From positions 186,001 to 250,000 of the forward strand of contig JBAYTR010000002.1 of the NCBI GenBank assembly GCA_041675505.1: 64,000 bases of DNA, read 5' to 3'. Position numbers and translations under genes: made by a program. Below are positions 25,819-34,794 of this stretch, one piece after another. Source of the stretch: JAGPCK01 sp041675505. GTDB lineage: Bacteria; Bacteroidota; Bacteroidia; UKL13-3. Under the pieces are notes generated by a model, which ran no database searches, was not told the origin of the DNA, and saw only the letters and a list, made by a program, of their open reading frames with translations. The first letter of the stretch is position 1; each line of letters opens with the position of its first letter.

Positions 25819-25833
25819 AGCTGCGAAGCTATG
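25816..25833. promoter_or_regulatory. Hairpin enclosing the recF start codon
   Basis: A perfect inverted repeat with 7-bp arms (CATAGCT / AGCTATG) and a 4-base loop. In the recF message the ATG is within the 3' arm, so the hairpin could hide the start codon if the transcript begins far enough upstream. The recF promoter was not located, so this is a structural observation only. Confidence 0.4.
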
Positions 25834-25867
25834 TAAAATAGCCATTTGTGCAAAACCATCAGAAGCC

Positions 25868-25897
25868 TTTGCTAATAGTCAAAAAATGTTATTTTTG
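25868..25897 (+). promoter_or_regulatory. Bacteroidota promoter for pdhA
   Basis: TTTG (25868-25871), an 18-bp spacer, then TATTTTTG (25890-25897). Both elements and the spacing fit the Bacteroidota housekeeping consensus TTTG-N17-23-TAnnTTTG. The pdhA ATG follows 16 bp after the box. One of the two best promoters in the window. Confidence 0.65.
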
Positions 25898-25913
25898 CGA
25901 CTCAATTTTAGAA

Positions 25914-26915
25914 ATGGCTAAGTCTAAATCAACATTTTCGAAAGAAATATATTTGAACTGGTACGAGCAGATGTTGCTCATGCGCAGGTTTGAAGAAAAA
26001 TCCGCACAACTTTACGGTCAACAAAAGATCAAAGGTTTTTGTCACCTCTACATCGGTCAGGAAGCGGTAATGGCCGGGTCTGTCTCAGCTACCCGCAAAA
26101 CAGATTCATTCATTACAGCCTATCGCGACCATGGCCATGCGCTGGCACTCGGCCTTTCTGCCGACTCCGTTATGGCAGAGCTATACGGCAAAGCTACCGG
26201 ATGCTCCAAAGGCAAAGGCGGTTCGATGCACATGTTCTCCAAAGAACATAATTTTTTTGGCGGACACGGTATTGTGGGTGGACAAATTCCATTAGGTGCA
26301 GGCATTGCATTCGCTGATAAGTACAAAGGAAACGACTCTGTAACCTTATGCTACATGGGTGACGGAGCTGTTCGTCAGGGTGCATTGCATGAAACATTTA
26401 ACATGGCTATGCTATGGAAATTGCCTGTTATTTTCATTTGCGAAAACAATGGTTACGCTATGGGTACTTCTGTTGAACGTACCACCAACATGCTGGATAT
26501 TTATAAAATGGGCCTCGCATACGACATGCCCAGTCGGGAAGTTGACGGCATGAATTGCGAAACCGTGCATGAAGCCATTAGTGAGGCGGTTGAAAGGGCA
26601 CGCAAAGGAGACGGCCCTACTTTTCTTGAAATACGAACCTACCGTTACAGAGGTCATTCCATGTCAGACCCCGCCAAATACCGCTCAAAAGAAGAGGTAG
26701 AAGAATACAAACAGAAAGATCCTCTGGAAACAACCAAAGCCACTATACTGAAAAATAAATTTGCTACCGAACAGGAACTTGATGCATTGGAAGAACGAAT
26801 TATGGAAGTGGTGAATAACAGCGTAACATTTGCTGAAAACTCACCTTATCCTGAACCATCAGCACTCTATGAAGATGTATATGCTGAGCCCAATTACCCT
26901 TTTATTATTGAATAA
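25914..26915 (+). CDS. pdhA: Pyruvate dehydrogenase E1 component, alpha subunit
   Basis: A 333-residue thiamine diphosphate-binding subunit of the E1 enzyme that decarboxylates pyruvate in the pyruvate dehydrogenase complex. Key segments: M-R-R-F-E-E-K near the N-terminus, H-L-Y-I-G-Q-E-A, the Y-R-D-H-G loop, H-M-F-S-K-E, the ThDP/Mg motif G-D-G-A-V-R-Q-G-A-L-H-E-x-F-N-M-A ending E-N-N, and the phosphorylation-loop-like Y-R-Y-R-G-H-S-M-S-D-P. The ATG at 25914 was chosen because it follows the promoter; an open frame upstream contains the promoter itself. The beta subunit gene is not in the window. Confidence 0.95.
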   Translation: MAKSKSTFSKEIYLNWYEQMLLMRRFEEKSAQLYGQQKIKGFCHLYIGQEAVMAGSVSATRKTDSFITAYRDHGHALALGLSADSVMAELYGKATGCSKGKGGSMHMFSKEHNFFGGHGIVGGQIPLGAGIAFADKYKGNDSVTLCYMGDGAVRQGALHETFNMAMLWKLPVIFICENNGYAMGTSVERTTNMLDIYKMGLAYDMPSREVDGMNCETVHEAISEAVERARKGDGPTFLEIRTYRYRGHSMSDPAKYRSKEEVEEYKQKDPLETTKATILKNKFATEQELDALEERIMEVVNNSVTFAENSPYPEPSALYEDVYAEPNYPFIIE

Positions 26916-26939
26916 TTAATCGACTACAAAACATAACTC

Positions 26940-27641
26940 ATGGACGCTAATAAAGATAAGAAATCAGAAATCGTACTGGATGAAGCCTTAAACACATCGG
27001 TAAGTAAGGCAGAGCAGTTTTTTGAAAGCTATAAAAAGCAAATTTACATGGCTACTATAGGCATCTTAGCTTTGGCCGGTTTATATGCAGGTTACAAACA
27101 GTTTATTATTAAACCTCAGGAAGAAGAAGCGCAGGTAGCCATTTTTATGGCTCAAAAATATTTTGAACAGGACTCAGTTGATTTGGCCCTTAACGGAAAA
27201 GAAGGACAATTCAGCGGTATGCTCACTATTGTTGATGAGTATGGTTCAACCAAAACAGGTAATCTGGCAAAATACTATGCCGGTATGTGCTTTCTCAAAA
27301 AAGGAGAATACCAAAATGCCATAGATCAATTGGAGTCTTTCAGCTCTAATGACGACATTATTGCCCCTTTGGCAGAAGGTGCCATAGGAGATGCCAATGT
27401 TGAGTTAGCGAACTACGATGCTGCACTCAAACATTTCATCAAAGCCGCACAAATGAGTAAAAACAAATTCTCGGCCCCTCTTTTCTACAAAAAGGCCGGA
27501 TTGGTGTACGAAGAAATGAAAGAGTACAGCAAAGCGGCTGAAATCTATGAACTGATTAAGAAAGACTATAAAGAGTCAACTGAAGGTCAGGAAATGGATA
27601 AATACATTGCCAGAGCAAAAACATTGGCCGAAAACAGCTAA
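26940..27641 (+). CDS. TPR-repeat membrane-anchored protein (YfgM-like layout)
   Basis: A 233-residue protein with a short charged N-terminus, one membrane helix at about residues 36-53 and a TPR-like helical domain. Helical pairs of the pattern A-x-x-Y-A-G-x-x-x-L-K-x-G-x-Y-x-x-A-I occur at ~105-225. This is the layout of YfgM-type ancillary proteins tied to the Sec translocon and to periplasmic chaperones, but identity beyond a TPR protein is not certain. It starts 24 bp after pdhA and is followed by ribH after 10 bp, so it is probably cotranscribed with both. Confidence 0.8.
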   Translation: MDANKDKKSEIVLDEALNTSVSKAEQFFESYKKQIYMATIGILALAGLYAGYKQFIIKPQEEEAQVAIFMAQKYFEQDSVDLALNGKEGQFSGMLTIVDEYGSTKTGNLAKYYAGMCFLKKGEYQNAIDQLESFSSNDDIIAPLAEGAIGDANVELANYDAALKHFIKAAQMSKNKFSAPLFYKKAGLVYEEMKEYSKAAEIYELIKKDYKESTEGQEMDKYIARAKTLAENS

Positions 27642-27651
27642 TCTTTTCGCT

Positions 27652-28149
27652 TTGTCAAGTGCTAATAAAAATCTTTCAGAGTTTCCCTTTGAGGTTCTCC
27701 CCCTGTATGAAACGCTCCGAATAGGGGTGGTTGTAGCTGAATGGAATATAGCTGTAACGGGGGCTTTGCTCAAAGGTGCCGTAGATTTTTTAAAACAATC
27801 AGGAGTTAAAGAAAATAATATCATAGTCAGTTATGTTCCCGGCTCTTTTGAATTAACTCTTGGAGCAAAGCTATTAACCGACAGAAATGACATTCACGGA
27901 GTAATTGTATTGGGCTGCGTTATTCAAGGGGAAACCCGTCATTTTGATTTTATATGTGATGCCGTTGCCAATGGCATTACTCAGGTAAATTTAGCCTCTA
28001 ACAAGCCTGTTTCCTTCGGGGTACTCACCACCAACAATCAGGAACAGGCCATGGACCGTGCGGGAGGAAAGCACGGCAATAAAGGTATGGAAGCTGCCGC
28101 CACTACATTAAAAATGATTGCACTCAAAAATCAGTTGGGTTCACTTTAA
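27652..28149 (+). CDS. ribH: 6,7-dimethyl-8-ribityllumazine synthase
   Basis: A ~165-residue riboflavin-pathway enzyme that condenses the ribitylamino-uracil with dihydroxybutanone phosphate to make lumazine, usually in 60-mer shells. Motifs: V-V-A-E-W-N (substrate loop), V-P-G-S-F-E-L near residue 60, L-G-C-V-I-Q-G-E-T-x-H-F-D (catalytic His region) and G-V-L-T-T-N. No ATG precedes the conserved core in this frame. A TTG at 27652, 10 bp after the upstream stop, gives the right length, so a TTG start is proposed. The 3' end overlaps the convergent methyltransferase gene by 9 bp. Confidence 0.93.
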   Translation: MSSANKNLSEFPFEVLPLYETLRIGVVVAEWNIAVTGALLKGAVDFLKQSGVKENNIIVSYVPGSFELTLGAKLLTDRNDIHGVIVLGCVIQGETRHFDFICDAVANGITQVNLASNKPVSFGVLTTNNQEQAMDRAGGKHGNKGMEAAATTLKMIALKNQLGSL

Positions 28150-29349
28150 ACAATGAAAAAACAGGAGTTCTCCCCCGGCTCCTTTACTAAAGAAAAGGTA
28201 ATCATTACCCCCATCTTTTAGCTTGAACTTCTTTCTTATGTCCTCCACCTGTAGTGGGAAATCACGCTTAGCCACGTTGGCCTTCACAATGTTTTTTTCC
28301 TTGAGGTATTTTTTAAGTACTTCGGGCTTGTAAAGCATACTTGTTTGTATACGAAAAGTTCTGCCCCAAAAAGAAACGCCCTCTTCATTGCCTAATAAAT
28401 AAGCTGAGTTGATCCCCACACGGCTCAACCCGTAAGCGGCTGCTACTTCATTCACCAATCCCGCTTTTACAACAGCAGGGACCGGCTCGTATAAAAACCG
28501 ACTAGCAGCATTTTCTGTCAAAATGGAGACTTTTGTTTTAGCAGATGAAACTTCTTGGAATACATTTCCATCATCACCCACTTCCACAGCTGAAATACTA
28601 CCCTCTTCGGCAAATCCTTTTTTGACTACAAACAAAATCTCCCTTACTTCCCCTCTCCATTGTACTACAATGGTTTGTTCAACACTTTTCAACTGCCTGA
28701 TGCAAGAAGTTATATCTACCATTGGAGACGCCTTAATCAGTAAGGTTGAGGTACAAGAGAAAATTTGAGGCAACAGCGACAATATATCAGGAACAGATCC
28801 TGATAAGTCGTACACTTTCTTACCTCCCGGTCTCCTGTCGGCATCACAATACACCCAGCCGAACATTTGATTATTGTTTTGTAAATAATACTCCGCTTTC
28901 TGAGGGATTCTTTGGATGTGATTTACTCCCAACAATCTGAAATTATATGCTGCAATTTCGTTGAGTTCCTCATCCGGTTCAAGGGACACTACCTCATTAC
29001 CTGCTTTGGCAAAAGCCCAGTCATCAACCCCAAGCCCACCTGTCAAATCCAATAGATTTCCCTCTGAAAAAAGCGAACTTTTATACATTGCTGTAGCCTG
29101 AGAGCTGCATTGTTCGTATGATTTAAGGGTAAATAAACAAAACTTTTCAACAAAAGCCGGGAGTTTGTCTGCTGCTTTTTGATACAGATGTAATTGCTGT
29201 GTAAACTGCTGCTGGAGCGAGTTAGAAGACATTTTAGCTGACAGGGAAAGGGCAAAACTATCCTTTTGCACATTTTCAATAACAAAGCGCTTAAACTCAT
29301 CTCCCTTGAAAATATCAATATTTTTTTTGTTAATTTGCAACAGTTTCAA
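28141..29349 (-). CDS. THUMP-like domain class I methyltransferase
   Basis: A ~402-residue protein: a helical N-terminal region, a class I SAM-binding fold with D-L-T-G-G-L-G-V-D-D (about residues 117-126) and the acidic strand L-E-P-D, a C-D-A-D-R-R-P-G-G-K-K loop, and a C-terminal THUMP-like domain found in many Bacteroidota methyltransferases. A nucleic acid substrate, probably RNA, is expected but not shown. The start is uncertain: the frame opens with TTG at 29349, and the first ATG lies ~40 codons inside the family domain, so a TTG start is proposed. Confidence 0.85.
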   Translation of the reverse strand: MKLLQINKKNIDIFKGDEFKRFVIENVQKDSFALSLSAKMSSNSLQQQFTQQLHLYQKAADKLPAFVEKFCLFTLKSYEQCSSQATAMYKSSLFSEGNLLDLTGGLGVDDWAFAKAGNEVVSLEPDEELNEIAAYNFRLLGVNHIQRIPQKAEYYLQNNNQMFGWVYCDADRRPGGKKVYDLSGSVPDILSLLPQIFSCTSTLLIKASPMVDITSCIRQLKSVEQTIVVQWRGEVREILFVVKKGFAEEGSISAVEVGDDGNVFQEVSSAKTKVSILTENAASRFLYEPVPAVVKAGLVNEVAAAYGLSRVGINSAYLLGNEEGVSFWGRTFRIQTSMLYKPEVLKKYLKEKNIVKANVAKRDFPLQVEDIRKKFKLKDGGNDYLFFSKGAGGELLFFHCLK

Positions 29350-29398
29350 TGGTTGTGGTTAGAAATAAATATCATTGGCAACAAACCTAAATTTTAAC

Positions 29399-29518
29399 AT
29401 GAAAAAGTTAGTACTTTTTTTCTTTCTCGGAGCATTATTAATCGGTACTTCTGCCTGTCACAGACAAAAGTGTCCTTCCTTCTCATTGAAACCTATCCAC
29501 TCGTTGGTTAAGTTTTAA
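29399..29518 (+). CDS. 39-residue lipoprotein-like peptide coupled to ytxJ
   Basis: A very short gene starting at ATG 29399: basic start (M-K-K), hydrophobic run, then a lipobox G-T-S-A-C with Cys at residue 20, and only 19 further residues including a second Cys at 25. The layout is that of a tiny lipoprotein. Its stop codon overlaps the ATG of the ytxJ-like gene by one base (TAATG), a sign of translational coupling and support that it is translated. Function unknown. Confidence 0.65.
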   Translation: MKKLVLFFFLGALLIGTSACHRQKCPSFSLKPIHSLVKF

Positions 29519-29862
29519 TGGAGTGGCAAATAATACAAACTGAGGCAGAAATACAACCTTTAATAGAGATGTCTAACAGACATCCGGTCTTGTTTTTTAA
29601 ACACAGCACACGTTGCTCAATAAGCAATACTGCAAAAAGTCGTTTGGAAAAACTATGGCCACAACTCAGCACGCATAGCATACTGGCAGCATATATTGAT
29701 GTTTTAACCAACAGGGCTTCCTCTGCGCTGTTGTCATCTATAGCTTTAGTAGAACATGAGTCCCCACAGGCTATTTTGTTTCACAACGGACAATGCATCT
29801 ACCACCAATCACACTTAGGCATTGACGTAGAGGAGATGTTGAAAGCTATTGAAAATAATTAA
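29518..29862 (+). CDS. ytxJ: YtxJ-like bacillithiol-system protein (monothiol thioredoxin fold)
   Basis: A 114-residue cytoplasmic protein of the YtxJ (DUF2847) family: the active site F-K-H-S-T-R-C-S-I-S has a single redox cysteine (about residue 33), followed by a thioredoxin-like core with the cis-proline region E-S-P-Q-A-I-L-F. Such proteins are thought to act as bacilliredoxins that remove bacillithiol from proteins, which suggests this organism makes bacillithiol. The ATG overlaps the stop of the small lipoprotein gene. It ends convergently, overlapping the OsmC gene by 17 bp. Confidence 0.88.
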   Translation: MEWQIIQTEAEIQPLIEMSNRHPVLFFKHSTRCSISNTAKSRLEKLWPQLSTHSILAAYIDVLTNRASSALLSSIALVEHESPQAILFHNGQCIYHQSHLGIDVEEMLKAIENN

Positions 29863-30256
29863 AGCTGACGGTTTGTTTTAAATCAGCGTGCAGGCTTTTC
29901 GCAACGGGGCAATGTAAGGCGGCATTTTCCAATATTCCCTTTTGTTTATCCGTGTATGTTATTTCCGGCAGGTAAAAATCAAGCTGAATTTCGGCAATTC
30001 TTCTGGGGTCTGAAGCCATAATTTTCCTTACTTCCACACGTGTGTTATCTATGTGGATTTGATGTGTTCGGGCTGCAATGCCCATAATAGTAAGCATGCA
30101 ACTACCTAAAGCCGATGCAACTAAATCTGTGGGAGAAAAAAACGCTCCTTTTCCTTGATTGTCAGGAGGTGCATCTGTTACAACTTTTTCACCGGATAAA
30201 ATATGGACAGAACTGGTTCTGAGCTCCCCTAAGTATTGAATTTCAGCTGTATTCAT
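29846..30256 (-). CDS. OsmC-family peroxide-reducing protein
   Basis: A 136-residue OsmC/Ohr-type protein, which reduces organic hydroperoxides or related electrophiles with a reactive cysteine pair. The first cysteine is in S-A-L-G-S-C-M-L-T-I-M-G (about residue 53) and the second in A-A-L-H-C-P-V-A-K-S-L. The F-S-P-T-D-L-V-A segment is typical. It belongs to the general OsmC clade and not clearly to Ohr. Its 3' end overlaps the bacillithiol-linked ytxJ gene, giving a small oxidative-stress neighbourhood. Confidence 0.9.
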   Translation of the reverse strand: MNTAEIQYLGELRTSSVHILSGEKVVTDAPPDNQGKGAFFSPTDLVASALGSCMLTIMGIAARTHQIHIDNTRVEVRKIMASDPRRIAEIQLDFYLPEITYTDKQKGILENAALHCPVAKSLHADLKQTVSFNYFQ

Positions 30257-30311
30257 TCTAAAACAATTTCTTGTAAATATATATTATTGATACTAACTTA
30301 CAAAAGTTTTC

Positions 30312-31061
30312 ATGAGTGTAAAAAAGAGCATATTAATAGTATTCTGCCTGTTGACAATCAAAGGGTTTTCTCAAAATGACCCTTTGCTTAAACCTGTGCT
30401 TTTGTACAAAAAGTATTTTTTGGGCGGAGGAAATATCAGCAGCAGTGGCTGGAGTGCCGGCATGAGGTACGGCTTTCACGATAAAGGTGAAGATAAGTCA
30501 TCGGAAATTATGTTCGATTTTGCCCGTGTAAAACATGAAAAAGAGGTCCGCATTGTAAACCCTGCTTTTAATAACTCGAAGCCATATGTTTTTGGCCAAC
30601 TTAATCAAACCTTTGCATTGAGGTTAGGGGCAGGAAGAAAAACCGCACTTTCCAAGCGTATGTTTCAAAAAGCAGTAGTGGTAAATTTCAATTATTACGG
30701 TGGGTTCTCGGCCATGTTGCTGAAGCCCGTTTATTTGGAGATATATTACCGGGATAACGACCAATCGACAGGGTCTTTTGCCGTAGAGAAATATGACCCG
30801 GAGAAACATATGGACCAAAGCAGAATTTTTGGCCGAACCAATTTTTTCAAAGGAATTGACGAAATGAAACTACACCCAGGTGGCTTTGCTAAAACTGCCT
30901 TCACCTTTGAATGGGGTGCCGAAGAAGATGAAATAAAGTGTATTGAGGCCGGAGCGGTTTTGGACGTTTACCCTGAAGAGATTCCCGTAATGGCCTTCTC
31001 TAAAAACAGACCTTATTTTCTGTCCGTTTATCTGGGATTTAACTGGGGAACAAGATGGTAA
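30312..31061 (+). CDS. Putative outer-membrane barrel protein of unknown function
   Basis: A 249-residue protein with a signal peptide (1-20, ending K-G-F-S-Q) and a beta-strand-rich mature part with alternating aromatic residues and several glycine-rich turns, ending in an aromatic residue (T-R-W). This suggests a small outer-membrane barrel. The strand pattern and the pairing of positions before lipA resemble conserved hypothetical proteins of Bacteroidota, but no function is recognised. It is divergent from the OsmC gene and lies 46 bp upstream of lipA. Confidence 0.6.
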   Translation: MSVKKSILIVFCLLTIKGFSQNDPLLKPVLLYKKYFLGGGNISSSGWSAGMRYGFHDKGEDKSSEIMFDFARVKHEKEVRIVNPAFNNSKPYVFGQLNQTFALRLGAGRKTALSKRMFQKAVVVNFNYYGGFSAMLLKPVYLEIYYRDNDQSTGSFAVEKYDPEKHMDQSRIFGRTNFFKGIDEMKLHPGGFAKTAFTFEWGAEEDEIKCIEAGAVLDVYPEEIPVMAFSKNRPYFLSVYLGFNWGTRW

Positions 31062-31107
31062 CTAAGCAGATTTTGAATTGAATTAACTTTTATTTTTATT
31101 TGAATAC

Positions 31108-31986
31108 GTGTTAGAGTTAAATGTAATAGACGAAAAAGCAACCCCAAGGGTAAAAAAACCCTCTTGGTTAAAGGTGAAGTTACCTACGGGTGAAAATTAC
31201 CGTAAAGTTCGTCAGTTGGTTGACCAATATAAGTTGCATACCATTTGCGAAAGCGGTAATTGCCCTAATATGGGAGAGTGTTGGGGAGAAGGAACTGCTA
31301 CATTTATGATATTAGGAAATGTGTGTACACGCTCCTGTTCATTTTGTGCAGTTGCTACCGGAAGACCTAACGAATATGACCTTGACGAACCCCAACGAGT
31401 AGCCGAAGCCGTAAAGTTAATGGGCATTAAACATTGTGTGCTCACATCTGTTAACAGAGATGAACTCAAGGATAAAGGAGCAAAAGTTTGGGCCGATACC
31501 ATCAGAGAAGTAAAAAAGTTGAACCCTGATACAACCATTGAGACCCTGATTCCTGACTTTCTTGCTAAATGGGAGTTACTTTACCTTGTTTTGGAAGAAA
31601 GGCCTGAAGTTGTTTCTCACAATATGGAAACTGTAAAAAGATTATACCGAAAAGTAAGGCCTCAGGCCAAATACGAACGAAGTCTGGAGCAGATAAAACG
31701 CACCAGCGAGTTCGGGCTCAGAACAAAATCAGGTATTATGCTCGGATTAGGAGAAACAGAGGTTGAAGTAATGGAAGCAATGGATGACCTGGTTAACCAT
31801 AAATGTGATGTACTTACCTTGGGGCAATACCTTCAACCAACCAAAATGCATCTGAACATTGAAGAATTTATTCACCCGGATGTATTTGAAAAATATAAAG
31901 AAGCCGGATTGCAAAAAGGATTCAAATATGTGGAATCCGGTGCACTGGTTCGGTCTTCCTACCACGCAGAGAAACATGTTTTATAA
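31108..31986 (+). CDS. lipA: Lipoyl synthase
   Basis: A 292-residue radical SAM enzyme that inserts two sulfurs into protein-bound octanoate to form lipoyl groups, needed by pyruvate dehydrogenase and related complexes. Both clusters are visible: the auxiliary C-E-S-G-N-C-P-N-M-G-E-C and the radical SAM C-T-R-S-C-S-F-C. The C-terminal serine ligand lies in R-S-S-Y-H-A. Length is standard. The frame opens with GTG at 31108, followed by TTG; either may serve as start, since no ATG precedes the conserved region. Confidence 0.97.
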   Translation: MLELNVIDEKATPRVKKPSWLKVKLPTGENYRKVRQLVDQYKLHTICESGNCPNMGECWGEGTATFMILGNVCTRSCSFCAVATGRPNEYDLDEPQRVAEAVKLMGIKHCVLTSVNRDELKDKGAKVWADTIREVKKLNPDTTIETLIPDFLAKWELLYLVLEERPEVVSHNMETVKRLYRKVRPQAKYERSLEQIKRTSEFGLRTKSGIMLGLGETEVEVMEAMDDLVNHKCDVLTLGQYLQPTKMHLNIEEFIHPDVFEKYKEAGLQKGFKYVESGALVRSSYHAEKHVL

Positions 31987-32004
31987 GAAATAAAAATCTT
32001 CAAA

Positions 32005-34734
32005 ATGAAAAAGAAACATTTAACATTATTTAGCATAGCATTGGCTACAGCCACGTCTGCTATAGTAATGATGAGTAACAGGGCCGATTCATACCAAATG
32101 CGTTCCTCTTCTCTCCAAATAAGCGAATTTGATAAAGAGACCGGAGGAGAACATGAAGATGTAAGAGGGATTGCCTTTATGAATAACATTAAGGCTAACC
32201 AGTTTACGGGACAAATAAATCCTGAAGATGTATACCGAGCTATTGCACAAGCCGATAAACAGTCCGCTCTATACAAATCAAATGCAGGCAATATTTCCTG
32301 GACCGAAGCAGGCCCCAATAACGTAGGAGGTAGAACCCGTGCGTTTTTGATAGATAAAGACAACAGCTCTATTTTATATGCAGGAGGTGTAGGCGGTGGT
32401 TTATGGAAATCAACCACCAGAGGAACTTCCTGGGAAAAGGTTACCCCTTCCAATCAGGACAATTTACCAGTTGTAAGTATCTGTCAGGACAATACAGGCG
32501 CCATATACATTGGTACAGGAGAGGGTGTTTTCACGCCAACCGAAGCCGGAGCTAATGCCAACCAGTTTGGTGCACCGGGCTTTTTAGGCAGTGGCATATG
32601 GAAATCAACTGATGCAGGTGCAACATGGACCAAACTAAGTTCTACTAACCCTACAGGCTCAACCTCTATTTGGAGAAATGTTAGCGCTTTGGCTGTAAAC
32701 AAAGAAGGCAATCGAATTTTTGCCGGAAATATGCAAAGCGTTTACTATTCAGATAACGGAGGTACAACCTGGACCACAACAAATGCATTCAGTGGAACTG
32801 CGGCTTGTACAGAGATAAAAGTTGCCACTGACGGAACAATTTTCGCGGCCACAACAAGTCGTGTTTTCCGTTCTACCCAAAACGGAGATCCGGGTTCATG
32901 GCAATGGAAACAAATTACAGGAGCAACAAGTTCAAGCAGAGTATCTATCGGTATATCTCCGCAAGACCCTAACTACGTATACGTAATGGCCTCAAAAAGC
33001 AATGACGAATCTTTGCTTGGCATTTGGCGTTCTGTAAATAAAGGAGATACTTGGTCACAAATTGCTTTCAGCAGCCCTGAAAACAGCATTCTGGCCAACC
33101 AAGGATTCTGGAATAACGTGATTGCAGTTGACCCTGAGAACAAAGACCGGGTTTTTGCTGCGGGTTTAGCCGTTTGGGAATGGAACTACTTAGGAAACTG
33201 GAAACAGATTTCTTCACTTTCTTCAGAATATAACGATGGTTCTACTAATCCTTTTTATGTTCACGCAGATAACCACACTATAACTTTTGATACTAAAACC
33301 ACACCTTATACCATGTACATTACAAATGATGGTGGTGTTTTCAGGTCAACTAATAAAGGAAAAAACTTCACTACCATAAATAAAAACTATAATGTTACCC
33401 AATTTTACTCCGTTTCAGCCAACCTGAAAGGTGAAATTATTGGCGGAACACAAGACAACAATACTATCCTAATTGACGGAGTTAGAAATGCAACTCCCGG
33501 AACGGTTAGCCAAAGTGGTGTTAGAATATTCGGAGGAGATGGATTCCATTGCGAAATTTCACGTATGTACCCTGAATCTTTCTTTGCTGCTAACATTGGC
33601 GGATTTGAAAGATCATTGAACAGAGGACAAAGCTGGAATGAGTATTTTGATGCCAGAATCTCTGCCCCTGGTGCATTTGCAGGAAGTTTTAATACTCCTT
33701 ATTTTCTCTGGGAAAGTGTATTAGATCCAACCATCAACGATACCGTTAAAAACTCCATGATGTTTATGTGTGGCGTAGGTACAGTTTGGATGACAACCGA
33801 AGCTCTTAACTTTAATAAAACTCCTGACTGGTTCCGTATTGCTACCATTTCGGGTGCTTCACTTACAGGTGAATATACTCGTTCAGGCAACACATTCTTC
33901 GTAGGAACAATGAACGGTAACCTTTTCAGAATTTCAGGACTTAGGGGTGCCAATTATGTATATGACTCACAAGGCAATTGGAGCCCTGCTGCAGAAGGAA
34001 TTAAAGTAGAACAGGTTCCACTTCCCGGTGAAATTGCTGGCTCAAGAGCAATAACCGGAATTTCTGTTCACCCTACTGATTCTAATAAAATGGTGATTAC
34101 ATGTGGTAACTATGGAAACAATAACTATGTTTTTGTTTCTAACAATATACTGGATAGCGTTCAAAATGTAAGCTTCACCTCCATTCAGAATAACCTTCCC
34201 AAAATGCCTGTTTACGATGTAGTAATTAATGTTGATGATGCAAATCACATCATTATCGGAACTGAGCTTGGTGTATGGGCATCCAGCAACAACGGAGGAA
34301 CCTGGATAGAACAAAATGTGGGTTTAACCCGCTCACCGGTTTACATGCTTCGACAATACGAGTGGAAACCTTGGGAAGGACCTGTTTTGTACGCAGCCAC
34401 ACACGGACGCGGCATATTCAAGAGCAAATCATTAACAACCGGTATCCGTAAAAATGAATCGAACAATACTGTTAAGCAAACGGCCAACATTTATCCTAAC
34501 CCGGCAAGTGCCTTTACTAATGTAGAGTTCATCTTAACCAGTGCATCAAACGGTACTGTAAAAGTGTTGGACATTAAAGGTAAAACCGTGCTGAGCGAAA
34601 GCAGCAAACGTTTTACTAAAGGATTGAATAAAGTAACTCTTGATGTAAGCGGATTAGCACTGGGCAACTACTTTGTAAGAGTAGAAACAGCCAATGAAGT
34701 GGCTACCGGAAAATTAATAGTTGTAACTAAATAG
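32005..34734 (+). CDS. Large secreted beta-propeller protein with T9SS type A sorting domain
   Basis: A 909-residue protein: a signal-like N-terminus (residues 1-25), then many BNR/Asp-box and VPS10/sortilin-like repeats (S-x-D-x-G-x-T-W, for example S-T-D-A-G-A-T-W and S-D-N-G-G-T-T-W) forming propellers over about 90-800. The last ~80 residues are a type A T9SS sorting domain (I-Y-P-N-P-A-S... V-R-V-E-T... G-K-L-I-V). It is exported through the type IX pathway and fixed at or released from the surface. A sialidase-type or binding role is possible; catalytic residues are not evident. It starts 18 bp after lipA. Confidence 0.88.
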   Translation: MKKKHLTLFSIALATATSAIVMMSNRADSYQMRSSSLQISEFDKETGGEHEDVRGIAFMNNIKANQFTGQINPEDVYRAIAQADKQSALYKSNAGNISWTEAGPNNVGGRTRAFLIDKDNSSILYAGGVGGGLWKSTTRGTSWEKVTPSNQDNLPVVSICQDNTGAIYIGTGEGVFTPTEAGANANQFGAPGFLGSGIWKSTDAGATWTKLSSTNPTGSTSIWRNVSALAVNKEGNRIFAGNMQSVYYSDNGGTTWTTTNAFSGTAACTEIKVATDGTIFAATTSRVFRSTQNGDPGSWQWKQITGATSSSRVSIGISPQDPNYVYVMASKSNDESLLGIWRSVNKGDTWSQIAFSSPENSILANQGFWNNVIAVDPENKDRVFAAGLAVWEWNYLGNWKQISSLSSEYNDGSTNPFYVHADNHTITFDTKTTPYTMYITNDGGVFRSTNKGKNFTTINKNYNVTQFYSVSANLKGEIIGGTQDNNTILIDGVRNATPGTVSQSGVRIFGGDGFHCEISRMYPESFFAANIGGFERSLNRGQSWNEYFDARISAPGAFAGSFNTPYFLWESVLDPTINDTVKNSMMFMCGVGTVWMTTEALNFNKTPDWFRIATISGASLTGEYTRSGNTFFVGTMNGNLFRISGLRGANYVYDSQGNWSPAAEGIKVEQVPLPGEIAGSRAITGISVHPTDSNKMVITCGNYGNNNYVFVSNNILDSVQNVSFTSIQNNLPKMPVYDVVINVDDANHIIIGTELGVWASSNNGGTWIEQNVGLTRSPVYMLRQYEWKPWEGPVLYAATHGRGIFKSKSLTTGIRKNESNNTVKQTANIYPNPASAFTNVEFILTSASNGTVKVLDIKGKTVLSESSKRFTKGLNKVTLDVSGLALGNYFVRVETANEVATGKLIVVTK

Positions 34735-34750
34735 TAGGACATAGTTCCAT

Positions 34751-34794
34751 AAAAAGAAAGGCCCCGACAGTTAGCTGTCGGGGCCTTTCTTTTT
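34751..34794. terminator. Bidirectional terminator, 20-bp arms
   Basis: A perfect inverted repeat: 20-bp arms with the GC core GGCCCCGACAG / CTGTCGGGGCC flanked by A- and T-tracts, around a TTAG loop. It ends the plus-strand propeller gene and could stop minus-strand transcription as well. Between it and 34937 I see no gene or other structure. Confidence 0.9.

Noticed and set aside
25848..26915. pdhA starting at 25848
   Set aside because: The first 22 codons contain the TTTG-N18-TATTTTTG promoter, so they would not be transcribed; E1 alpha homologues start near the ATG at 25914.
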